Of a stretch of DNA of 17,081 nt, positions 6,671-12,955 are shown piece after piece. The stretch comes from Nitrospinota bacterium (lineage in GTDB: Bacteria > Nitrospinota_A > JADGAW01), in the NCBI GenBank assembly GCA_015231815.1, contig JADGAW010000026.1:1-17081 (forward strand), in the 5' to 3' direction. Position numbers and translations under genes: made by a program. Under the pieces are notes generated by a model, which was not told the origin of the DNA, searched no databases, and was given only the letters and a program-made list of their open reading frames with translations. Numbering within the stretch: position 1 is the first letter of the stretch; each line of letters starts with the position of its first letter.

Positions 6671-7745
6671 TGAGGAAGATGCAAGAAAAACCCATATAAA
6701 ACTAAAATCAGCTTATGAAGAGTTGGAAAAAAAGAATGACTTTATTCGTAAAACCTTTGGACGATATATCTCCGATGATGTCGTCGATACCATTCTTGAT
6801 TCATCACAAGGCTTAACTCTTGGAGGAGAAAAACGTGAAGTTACCATAATGATGACAGACCTTCGTGGCTTTACCTCACTTTCAGAAAATAGTTCAGCAG
6901 AAGAGGTTGTAAACCTTCTCAATATTTATTTTGAAATAATGACCGAAATTATTTTGAAATATCAGGGAACAATTGATGAGTTCATTGGTGATGCAATATT
7001 GGCAATCTTTGGTGCCCCGCTACAACGATCTAACGATGTAGAACGTGCTGTTGCCTGTGCTCTTGAGATGCAACTGGCAATGGAGGAAGTTAATAGACGA
7101 AATAAGGAAGCAGGGTATCCATGTGTGGAAATGGGTATCGGAATTAATACCGGTGAAGTGGTTGTTGGAAATATTGGTTCTCGAAAAAGAACTAAATATG
7201 GAGTGGTTGGCTCAAACGTTAATCTTACGTCACGTATTGAATCTTACACAGTTGGCGGACAAATCTTCGTATCTGAAGGTACCTTAAACGCCTGTGGCAA
7301 GATGCTAACGGTTAAAGATAAGATTGAAATCATGCCAAAAGGTTTTGCAAAACCCATAACGATAGCTGATGTTATTGGTATAAGTGGTGAATATGATATC
7401 CATCTTCATAAAGGAAAAGCAGTTAAACTCACCAAGTTGAAAAAGCCTTTGACTATTAAATTTAATATTCTTGAAGGAAAACATGCCGGACAGGATTTAC
7501 ACAGTGGCACGATAACAAAACTGTCCAATAAACTGGCAGAAATAGAAACCTCCGTCAAGATGAATAAGTTGGAGAACCTTGAAATTACCCTTTATGACGA
7601 TAAAGGTAAGGAAGTTGCCACTAATTTATATGCAAAAATCACAGATAAAGATTCAGCCCACCCCAAGATATTTAGAATTACCTTTACATCAGTTCCTGAT
7701 AAAGCAGCAAACTTTTTTAATGATTTAGGAAAAAAGAATAGTTAA
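4764..7745 (+). CDS. Multi-receiver PAS sensor with class III nucleotide cyclase (predicted guanylate cyclase) and PilZ-like tail
   Basis: A 993-residue cytosolic signalling protein. Residues 8-118 are four repeats of 29-residue period resembling the GspE/MshE N-terminal domain. Residues about 126-243 are a degenerate receiver (acid pair and Lys lost). Two intact receivers follow: D255/D256, D299, K351, then D381/D382, D426, K478. A PAS domain spans about 520-630. A coiled coil then leads to a class III cyclase domain at about 690-870, with metal-binding D699 (MTDLRGF) and D743 (FIGDA) and the transition-state pair N820/R824 (NLTSR). The base-recognition positions are E739 and G813; Glu at the first is typical of guanylate rather than adenylate cyclases, so cGMP is the favoured product. 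Residues about 895-985 look like a PilZ-type beta barrel but lack the RxxxR motif. No Shine-Dalgarno sequence precedes 4764, but MAEKK is shared with the paralogue. Adenylate cyclase activity remains possible. Confidence 0.88.
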   Translation: MAEKKNVKIGDFIIQKLNLEKDKVYKFLNMQSYLDDKVGEIALEEKHITEKELGKILSLQKSQKLTFGCAAISLGYMKSSQLKLVLDIQAQNKQRIGELLVKEGIITQENLFKILDEYYTENKKQFNIISFAHNSVNQEIQNVLKPYHYGFTACNDEEKLSALIKKVKPHLIVLDKEKGRFTKVIKNIKESKESSHIKIALLSRSKEIFKMVTGYEIGIDYFLPLPFEAKHFINIIIDSEIQHAKRQKKRILIVDDSHLVRLSIAQELQQSGYQILTATNGEEAVEIALLEKPDLITMDINMPVMNGYEACHAIKSNHITKNIPIIILTSNNTQQEREKGFAVGAIEYFTKPFTKGYLRNYINHLLTSSGKTREEKLLVADDSLICRNIFSAVFNKYGYQHEMVDNGQAVIDYLEKGYTPSTILLDYQMPIMDGLEACKILKQDERYRNIPIIIVTGSSEKDDVLKALKIGADDYLIKPFDGDELIARIETHIRNFTLLEKLKQQNQLLRENEKALMEAQAYSRNIIDSSIDMIITCDNDQKIVEFNKAAEATFGYKKEEIVGKDFSLLYADEKAELRVQKELKETGKFYGESLEKRKNGAIFPASISASLLKDAHGKVILGTMGVSRDITKLKLAEEDARKTHIKLKSAYEELEKKNDFIRKTFGRYISDDVVDTILDSSQGLTLGGEKREVTIMMTDLRGFTSLSENSSAEEVVNLLNIYFEIMTEIILKYQGTIDEFIGDAILAIFGAPLQRSNDVERAVACALEMQLAMEEVNRRNKEAGYPCVEMGIGINTGEVVVGNIGSRKRTKYGVVGSNVNLTSRIESYTVGGQIFVSEGTLNACGKMLTVKDKIEIMPKGFAKPITIADVIGISGEYDIHLHKGKAVKLTKLKKPLTIKFNILEGKHAGQDLHSGTITKLSNKLAEIETSVKMNKLENLEITLYDDKGKEVATNLYAKITDKDSAHPKIFRITFTSVPDKAANFFNDLGKKNS

Positions 7746-7853
7746 AATAATTGTTTTTTCTGTATCAGGTAAGAAGTCAGTTCAGCAAAAAAACGGGCCT
7801 CAATAAAACTATGGTTAAATAGTGCAGAAATAAACCCATAAAAACAGTGTTAT

Positions 7854-9760
7854 ATGGCGGAGAAAAAAAAAGCTCGCATTGGTGATTTCATTATTCAAAA
7901 ACTAAATCTGAAAAAAGATCAGGTTTATAAGTTCCTCAACATGCAGAGCTACCTTGATGATAAGGTTGGGGAAATTGCTCTCAATGAAAAGCTCATCACT
8001 GAAAAAGAACTGGAAAAAATACTTGAAGCTCAAAAGTCTTTTAATCTAACCTTTGGAAATGCGGCAATATCGCTGGGGTTTATGAAAAGCTCCCAGCTTA
8101 AACTTATTCTTGATATTCAGGCTCAAAATAAACAACGTATAGGGGAGTTATTAGTACAGGAAAATATCATTACACAGGAAAATCTTTTTAAAATTCTTGA
8201 TGAATACTACTCAGAAAATAAAGAACAGTTCAATATTATAAGTTTTGCGCATAATTCGGTTAATAACGAGATTCAGAAAGTTTTAAAGCCATACCATTAT
8301 GGTTTTAACCCTTGTAATGACGAAGAAAAATTATCGGCACTTATTAAAAAAGTAAAACCCCATTTAATTATTCTGGACAAGGAAAAAGGAAAGTTTGTAA
8401 AGGTTATCAAAAAAATCAAAGAATCAAAAAACTCATCACATATTAAGATTGCTCTTTTATCCAGAAGTAAGGAAAACTTCAGAATGGTGACTGGTTATGA
8501 AATCGGTATCGACTATTTTCTTCCTCTTCCCTTTGAGGCCAAACATTTCATCAATATTATCATTGATTCTGAAATTCAGCATTCCAAAAGGCTTAAAAAG
8601 AGAATTCTTGTTGTAGATGATAGTCACCTTGTTCGTTTGTCCATTACTCAAGAACTACAGGAAAGTGGTTTTCAAATTCTTACAGCAAAGAATGGTGAAG
8701 AAGCTGTTGAAATTGCTTTACTGGAAAAGCCAGACTTAATTACGATGGATATTAACATGCCGATCATGAATGGTTATGAAGCATGCCATGCTATGAGAAC
8801 AAATCTCATTACGAAAGATATCCCCATCATTATTCTCACTTCAAATAATACTCAGGAGGAAAGAGAAAAAGGATTTGAGGTCGGAGCAATTGAATACTTC
8901 ACCAAACCTTTTACCAAAGGGTATCTCAGAAACTATATCAGTCACCTTCTTGCAAGTTCCAGCAAAACGAGAGTAGAAAAAGTTTTGGTGGCAGATGATA
9001 GTCTTATTTGCAGAAATATCTTTTCCTCCGTTTTTACCAAATACGGATATGAACATGAAATTGTTGACAATGGAAAAGCGGTACTGGATTTATTGGAAAG
9101 GGGGTTTAACCCATCAACAATTCTTCTTGATTATCAGATGCCTGTTATGAATGGCTTTGAAGTCTGTAAAATCTTAAAACAGGATGAACGTTATAGAAAT
9201 ATTCCTATTATCATTGTAACAGGTTCTTCGGAAAAGGATGATGTTCTGAAAGCTCTGAAAATAGGAGCCGATGATTACCTCATTAAACCTTTTGACGGCG
9301 ATGAACTTATTGCCAGAATTGAAACTCATATCAGAAGTTTTTCTCTTTTAGATAAACTTCAAGAACAAAACTTTTTGCTTAATGAGCATAAGAAAGCGTT
9401 AATGGAAGCTCAGGCATATTCTCGTAACATCATTGACAGTTCGATAGATATGATAATTAGCTGTGACAATGATAATAAAATTGTTGAGTTCAATCGTGCA
9501 GCTGAAAGAACCTTTGGTTATAAAAAAGAGGAACTTACCGGAAAAGATATCTCTATCCTGTATGCAACAGAAGAAGATGAAAAATTAATGCAAAAAGGAC
9601 TCAAAGATTCAGGAACTTATTTCGGCGAATCATTGAATAAAAGAAAAGATGGCGCAATTTTTCCCACATCGATTTCTGCATCATTACTTAAAGATGCCCA
9701 TGGAAAAGTTATATATGGAACTATGGGGGTTTCACGAGATATTACAAAGCTGAAGCTTGC
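7854..9760 (+). repeat. Copy 2 of the duplicated sensor cassette
   Basis: This is the N-terminal half of the hybrid kinase, matching 4764-6670 codon for codon without net insertions or deletions. After AAGCTGAAGCTTGC at 9747-9760 the two proteins share nothing: this copy continues into a HisKA linker, the other into a cyclase linker. Confidence 0.85.
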
Positions 9761-11375
9761 GGAAATGGAAGTTAAAAAAGCACGGGTAAAAGCGGAAAGG
9801 TATGCTCTTGAAGCAGAAAAAGCAAATAAGGCAAAGAGTGAATTTCTCGCAACAATGAGTCATGAAATTCGAACACCGATGAACGCAATTATTGGTATGG
9901 CTGATTTTCTTGAAGATACTCATTTATCAGTTGAACAAAAAGAATATGTAAACACCCTCAAAAATGCAGGAGAAAATCTCCTTGGGCTAATAAACGATAT
10001 TTTGGATATTTCTAAAATTGAATCGGGTCACCTTGAACTAGAGTATATTGACTTCAATATAAGAGAACTCATTGAAAAAACATTGGAAATAATGGCAATG
10101 AGAACTCATCATAAAGGACTGGAACTCCTCTGTCAAATACAGGAGGATATCCCTTTATTTCACATAGGCGATCCCAATCGTTTACGGCAAATCATTATTA
10201 ACCTGATTTCCAATGCTGTTAAATTTACTGCTAAGGGGGAAATTAAACTTACTCTTGAAAAGGTAGAAGTAACAAATGAAGCCAATATCCTCTGCTTTTC
10301 TGTTTCTGACACAGGAATAGGAATTCCAGATGACAAAAAGGAAAAGGTCTTTAAAAGTTTTTCTCAAGCAGATTCTTCAACGTCTCGTGAATATGGTGGT
10401 ACTGGGCTTGGATTAGCTATTTCAAAACAACTGGTTGAAAAAATGAATGGAAGTATCTGGATTGAAGGGGTTTACGGAGAGGGATGTATTTTTAACTTTA
10501 CTATTGAATTAGGGAAATCAAAGAAAAACGAGGAGGTTTCCAAGGAGCAAAAGGGAGGTGCAATAAAAGATTGCACAACCTTGATTATTGACCATAATGA
10601 AACCAACCAAAAGATACTTCAGGAAACCTTAAATAGTTTTGGTGTAAAAACAATGACTGCTATTGAGAAAAATGTATTGAAAAAGCTTGAAGAAAACTCC
10701 TTTGATGTTCTTCTCATAGATTGCCATAACTTTAAGGAAAACAATTGTCCATTGAAGAAAACAATAAAAAACAATCCTGCTCTTGCAAAGAAAACGATTA
10801 TGATGCTCACCACCGATAATCGATTAAAACATAAAGAATTGATGGAAGATTTGGGAATAATTCAATTCCTGATTAAACCCGTTAAGCATGACAGTTTAAT
10901 ACGAGGAATTACAGAAATTATTACTCTTGATAGCCCAGAGAAAAAAGAAGCTCTGGCAAAAAAGGAGAAGGCTGCAAAAAAGGCTGTTGAGGAAAACAAG
11001 GAAACAAAAATACTCAACATACTTCTTGTAGAAGATAATATGGTAAACCAAGCAATTGCCAAGAAAACTCTTGCACTAAAAGGTCATAAAACAACGGTTG
11101 CAGAAAATGGAAAAATTGCTGTTGATAAATTTATTGAGGGGGGCTTTGACCTTATCCTCATGGACATTAATATGCCGGTAATGGATGGCTATGAGGCAAC
11201 AAAAACTATTAGAAAAAAAGAAAAAGGAACCAAGAGCAATATTCCGATAATTGCCATGACGGCTATGGCATTTGGTGAAGATAAGCAAAAATGTCTTGAT
11301 GTTGGAATGAATGGTTATTTATCCAAACCTATTCGTAGAGATGAGCTTTTCAAAGCATTAGAGGGATTTTATTAG
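7854..11375 (+). CDS. Hybrid sensor histidine kinase with four-repeat N-terminus, receivers, PAS and C-terminal receivers
   Basis: This 1173-residue cytosolic hybrid kinase shares its first ~635 residues with the cyclase protein upstream: four 29-residue N-terminal repeats, a degenerate receiver, two intact receivers (first phospho-acceptor D299) and PAS. A HisKA domain follows with phospho-acceptor H670 in MSHEIRTPMN. The HATPase domain has N787 in NLISNAVKF plus DTGIGIP and GGTGLGL boxes. Residues about 905-1022 are a receiver that keeps D913, D956 and a Lys-Pro but has His instead of the second N-terminal acid. A terminal receiver at about 1053-1173 has E1060/D1061 and D1104 in LMDINMPVMDG and SKP. 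No Hpt domain is present, so a separate phosphotransfer protein or direct transfer is needed. The gene lies 108 bases after the cyclase gene with no terminator seen between, probably in one operon. No Shine-Dalgarno sequence is visible at 7854. The input signal is unknown. Confidence 0.92.
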   Translation: MAEKKKARIGDFIIQKLNLKKDQVYKFLNMQSYLDDKVGEIALNEKLITEKELEKILEAQKSFNLTFGNAAISLGFMKSSQLKLILDIQAQNKQRIGELLVQENIITQENLFKILDEYYSENKEQFNIISFAHNSVNNEIQKVLKPYHYGFNPCNDEEKLSALIKKVKPHLIILDKEKGKFVKVIKKIKESKNSSHIKIALLSRSKENFRMVTGYEIGIDYFLPLPFEAKHFINIIIDSEIQHSKRLKKRILVVDDSHLVRLSITQELQESGFQILTAKNGEEAVEIALLEKPDLITMDINMPIMNGYEACHAMRTNLITKDIPIIILTSNNTQEEREKGFEVGAIEYFTKPFTKGYLRNYISHLLASSSKTRVEKVLVADDSLICRNIFSSVFTKYGYEHEIVDNGKAVLDLLERGFNPSTILLDYQMPVMNGFEVCKILKQDERYRNIPIIIVTGSSEKDDVLKALKIGADDYLIKPFDGDELIARIETHIRSFSLLDKLQEQNFLLNEHKKALMEAQAYSRNIIDSSIDMIISCDNDNKIVEFNRAAERTFGYKKEELTGKDISILYATEEDEKLMQKGLKDSGTYFGESLNKRKDGAIFPTSISASLLKDAHGKVIYGTMGVSRDITKLKLAEMEVKKARVKAERYALEAEKANKAKSEFLATMSHEIRTPMNAIIGMADFLEDTHLSVEQKEYVNTLKNAGENLLGLINDILDISKIESGHLELEYIDFNIRELIEKTLEIMAMRTHHKGLELLCQIQEDIPLFHIGDPNRLRQIIINLISNAVKFTAKGEIKLTLEKVEVTNEANILCFSVSDTGIGIPDDKKEKVFKSFSQADSSTSREYGGTGLGLAISKQLVEKMNGSIWIEGVYGEGCIFNFTIELGKSKKNEEVSKEQKGGAIKDCTTLIIDHNETNQKILQETLNSFGVKTMTAIEKNVLKKLEENSFDVLLIDCHNFKENNCPLKKTIKNNPALAKKTIMMLTTDNRLKHKELMEDLGIIQFLIKPVKHDSLIRGITEIITLDSPEKKEALAKKEKAAKKAVEENKETKILNILLVEDNMVNQAIAKKTLALKGHKTTVAENGKIAVDKFIEGGFDLILMDINMPVMDGYEATKTIRKKEKGTKSNIPIIAMTAMAFGEDKQKCLDVGMNGYLSKPIRRDELFKALEGFY

Positions 11376-11396
11376 TTTTTTTATTTCAATAAAATC
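11365..11396 (+). terminator. AT-rich hairpin at the end of the kinase gene (weak)
   Basis: GATTTTATT at 11365-11373 pairs perfectly with AATAAAATC at 11388-11396 across a 14-base T-rich loop, and the left arm overlaps the last codons. There is no T-tract after the stem and the stem has only two G-C pairs. It could slow polymerase or protect the mRNA end, but it is a poor intrinsic terminator. Confidence 0.25.
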
Positions 11397-11586
11397 AGCC
11401 TGAAACCTTATTGATCTCTTTCATCTTTTCTGAAATTACCCAATACAAAATACAAAAAGTACATTTAGCATATTTATTTGTATGTGCTACAGAAATAAAC
11501 TATGTGGGTAGAGAAAGTCTTGGCAATACGTGTAAGAAAAAAATGTAAGATGCAATTGAAACTTAGGGAGGGAGGAAAAAAAGAAA

Positions 11587-11607
11587 GGGGAGGGAAAATC
11601 CCTCCCC
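11587..11607 (-). terminator. Intrinsic terminator of the OmpA-like lipoprotein gene
   Basis: GGGGAGGGA at 11587-11595 and TCCCTCCCC at 11599-11607 form a perfect 9-bp GC-rich stem with a 3-base loop. Read on the minus strand it begins 12 bases after the stop codon and is followed by TTTCTTTTTTT. On the plus strand no T-tract follows, so it acts in the minus direction only. Confidence 0.9.
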
Positions 11608-11619
11608 CAATGGTTCAAA

Positions 11620-12135
11620 TTACATTACAGAGAGTTCAACTCTTCTGTTTTGTGCTCTTCCTTCTTTTGTATCGTTAGAAGCAGCAGGTTTAGTAAGACC
11701 AAAACCTTGTGCACTTAAATTAGCAGCAGAAGCTCCTTTTTTAATAAGGTATGCTTTTACAGCGTTAGCTCTTCTTTTAGAAAGACCTAAGTTGTAAGTT
11801 GCATCACCATTATTGTCAGTATGACCATCAACTCTGATTTTAAGAGTAGGGTTTTTAGCTATAACAGCAGCAGCAGCATTAAGAATAGCTGAAGAAGCTT
11901 TTGTTAAAGTTGCACTGTTCGTTGCAAACTTAACACCTTGAAGTACCCAGCAACCTCTTGAGTCAACAGGAGCACCCATTGGAGTTCTTGGGCAAGCATC
12001 TGCTCCGTTAAGCACTCCATCCTTATCTGAATCAACTACCTGAGCGATAGCTTTTTCAACATGCTTCTCTTGGCAACACCCTACTACCAAAAGACCACTC
12101 AAAAGAAAAAGCGGGATAAGTTTTAATAATTTCAT
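11620..12135 (-). CDS. OmpA-family outer-membrane lipoprotein with TSP3-type calcium motif
   Basis: This 171-residue protein likely tethers the outer membrane to peptidoglycan. Residues 1-19 are a lipoprotein signal peptide with lipobox VVG-C20. C21 at +2 is not Asp, so outer-membrane sorting is expected. Residues 34-62 hold an acidic DSDKDGVLNGADACP stretch and a second Cys (C62), as in TSP3/type-3 repeats that join OmpA domains. The OmpA C-terminal domain fills residues 67-171, with GHTD (D107) and LSKRRA (R122), the residues that bind the diaminopimelate side chain. The start is taken at 12135 because GGAGG lies 8 bases upstream; an earlier in-frame TTG falls on that ribosome site. The gene has its own promoter and terminator, so it is a single-gene unit, divergent from the thioredoxin gene. 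It resembles Pal in size but lacks a tol neighbourhood. Confidence 0.93.
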   Translation of the reverse strand: MKLLKLIPLFLLSGLLVVGCCQEKHVEKAIAQVVDSDKDGVLNGADACPRTPMGAPVDSRGCWVLQGVKFATNSATLTKASSAILNAAAAVIAKNPTLKIRVDGHTDNNGDATYNLGLSKRRANAVKAYLIKKGASAANLSAQGFGLTKPAASNDTKEGRAQNRRVELSVM

Positions 12136-12143
12136 ACTACATA

Positions 12144-12148
12144 CCTCC
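12144..12148 (-). promoter_or_regulatory. Strong ribosome binding site of the OmpA-like lipoprotein
   Basis: GGAGG on the minus strand lies 8 bases before ATG at 12135. It decides the start: extending to the in-frame TTG at 12150 would make the ribosome site part of the coding sequence and spoil the signal peptide. With the terminator and promoter, it suggests high expression. Confidence 0.85.
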
Positions 12149-12200
12149 AAAAAAAATGAATAAGAAAAGTTAATAAAACAAAAAAATAAAACGAACGAAT

Positions 12201-12229
12201 ACTATACAGCATTAATTCAAAAAAAACAA
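12201..12229 (-). promoter_or_regulatory. Promoter of the OmpA-like lipoprotein gene
   Basis: On the minus strand TTGTTT (12224-12229) and TATAGT (12201-12206) are separated by 17 bases, within a strongly A/T-rich tract (12150-12260). The tract may act as an UP element. The predicted 5' leader is about 60 bases. Confidence 0.55.
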
Positions 12230-12281
12230 AAAAAATATTTTTTTTTAACTTTAAAATTAAGTTAGTTAAAGACACTCAATT

Positions 12282-12319
12282 TCGTACTATACTAAGCACT
12301 AACTGTTAATTTAGTACGA
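12282..12319 (+). promoter_or_regulatory. Promoter with an 8-bp inverted repeat upstream of the TlpA-like gene
   Basis: TATACT at 12288-12293 is a plausible -10 box with only a weak -35 (near 12265-12271). TCGTACTA at 12282-12289 and its exact reverse complement TAGTACGA at 12312-12319 flank a 22-base spacer, so the left arm overlaps the -10 box. This is the layout of a repressor operator, or the 5' leader could fold. The binding protein is unknown. Confidence 0.45.
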
Positions 12320-12335
12320 CCTTATTGAATAAATT

Positions 12336-12893
12336 ATGAAGAAAATTATATTCGCTGCTATTATTTCCATTTCCTTTACCTTCACAGTACCTCTCCATGC
12401 TGAAAGCTTAAAGTGGTGGGAATGGGGACAAACATGGCTAAACAGTCTTTCAAAAGGTGGTTGGGAAGGAAAAACTGCTCCAGAAAAATTAGGTGAAACC
12501 TTGGATGGAAAAGCTGTTTCCATACATGATTATCAAGAAAAATTACTTTTTATTAATTTCTGGGCAACGTGGTGTCCTCCTTGTAAAGAGGAATTTCAGG
12601 AACTGCCTCAACTCTCTGCGGCATTGGAGGGTGAAAAAATTGAGATTCTCGCTGTTAATATTTTTTCAAGCCGCAACGATGTCAACAGATTTCTCGAAAA
12701 ATACCAAAACGGAACAAAGGTGTTATTTGACGCAGATAAAAGTGTTGGAAAAAATTATGGGATTCACACTATTCCGACAAGTTTTCTTGTTGACAGTAAG
12801 GGGAAGGTTCTTAAGGTCTGGAAAGGAGCTCAGTACATTAGCCAATTTACAAAAGACATCAGACCTTTTCTTAAAAGCTATAGTTCTCAGTAA
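12336..12893 (+). CDS. TlpA/ResA-like periplasmic thioredoxin
   Basis: A 185-residue secreted thiol-disulfide protein. Residues 1-22 form a signal peptide (Lys pair, hydrophobic core, cleavage after LHA). The mature part has a thioredoxin fold with the redox motif WCPPC (C80, C83) in NFWATWCPPCKEE and the cis-Pro loop TIPT (P147), both typical of TlpA/ResA/CcmG reductants. WCPPC suggests a reducing role, for example toward apocytochrome c or other periplasmic disulfides. No cytochrome-biogenesis gene is adjacent, so the target is unknown. No Shine-Dalgarno sequence precedes ATG 12336, but the signal peptide begins exactly there. It is divergent from the OmpA-like lipoprotein and convergent with typA, only 62 bases away. 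There is a possible operator upstream. The -1 residue and absence of a Cys after the core argue against a lipoprotein. Confidence 0.9.
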   Translation: MKKIIFAAIISISFTFTVPLHAESLKWWEWGQTWLNSLSKGGWEGKTAPEKLGETLDGKAVSIHDYQEKLLFINFWATWCPPCKEEFQELPQLSAALEGEKIEILAVNIFSSRNDVNRFLEKYQNGTKVLFDADKSVGKNYGIHTIPTSFLVDSKGKVLKVWKGAQYISQFTKDIRPFLKSYSSQ

Positions 12894-12955
12894 CAGTTTG
12901 CATACTCCAAATACGGCGAACAGATGTTTTTTCTCTAATAGTGCCCCTTTTTTTC

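Noticed and set aside
12136..12150. Upstream TTG start for the OmpA-like lipoprotein
   Set aside because: The TTG overlaps the GGAGG ribosome site and would place extra residues before the signal peptide.
12150..12260. A/T homopolymer runs as a repeat array or CRISPR leader
   Set aside because: There are no repeated units or spacers; it reads better as an A/T-rich promoter region.
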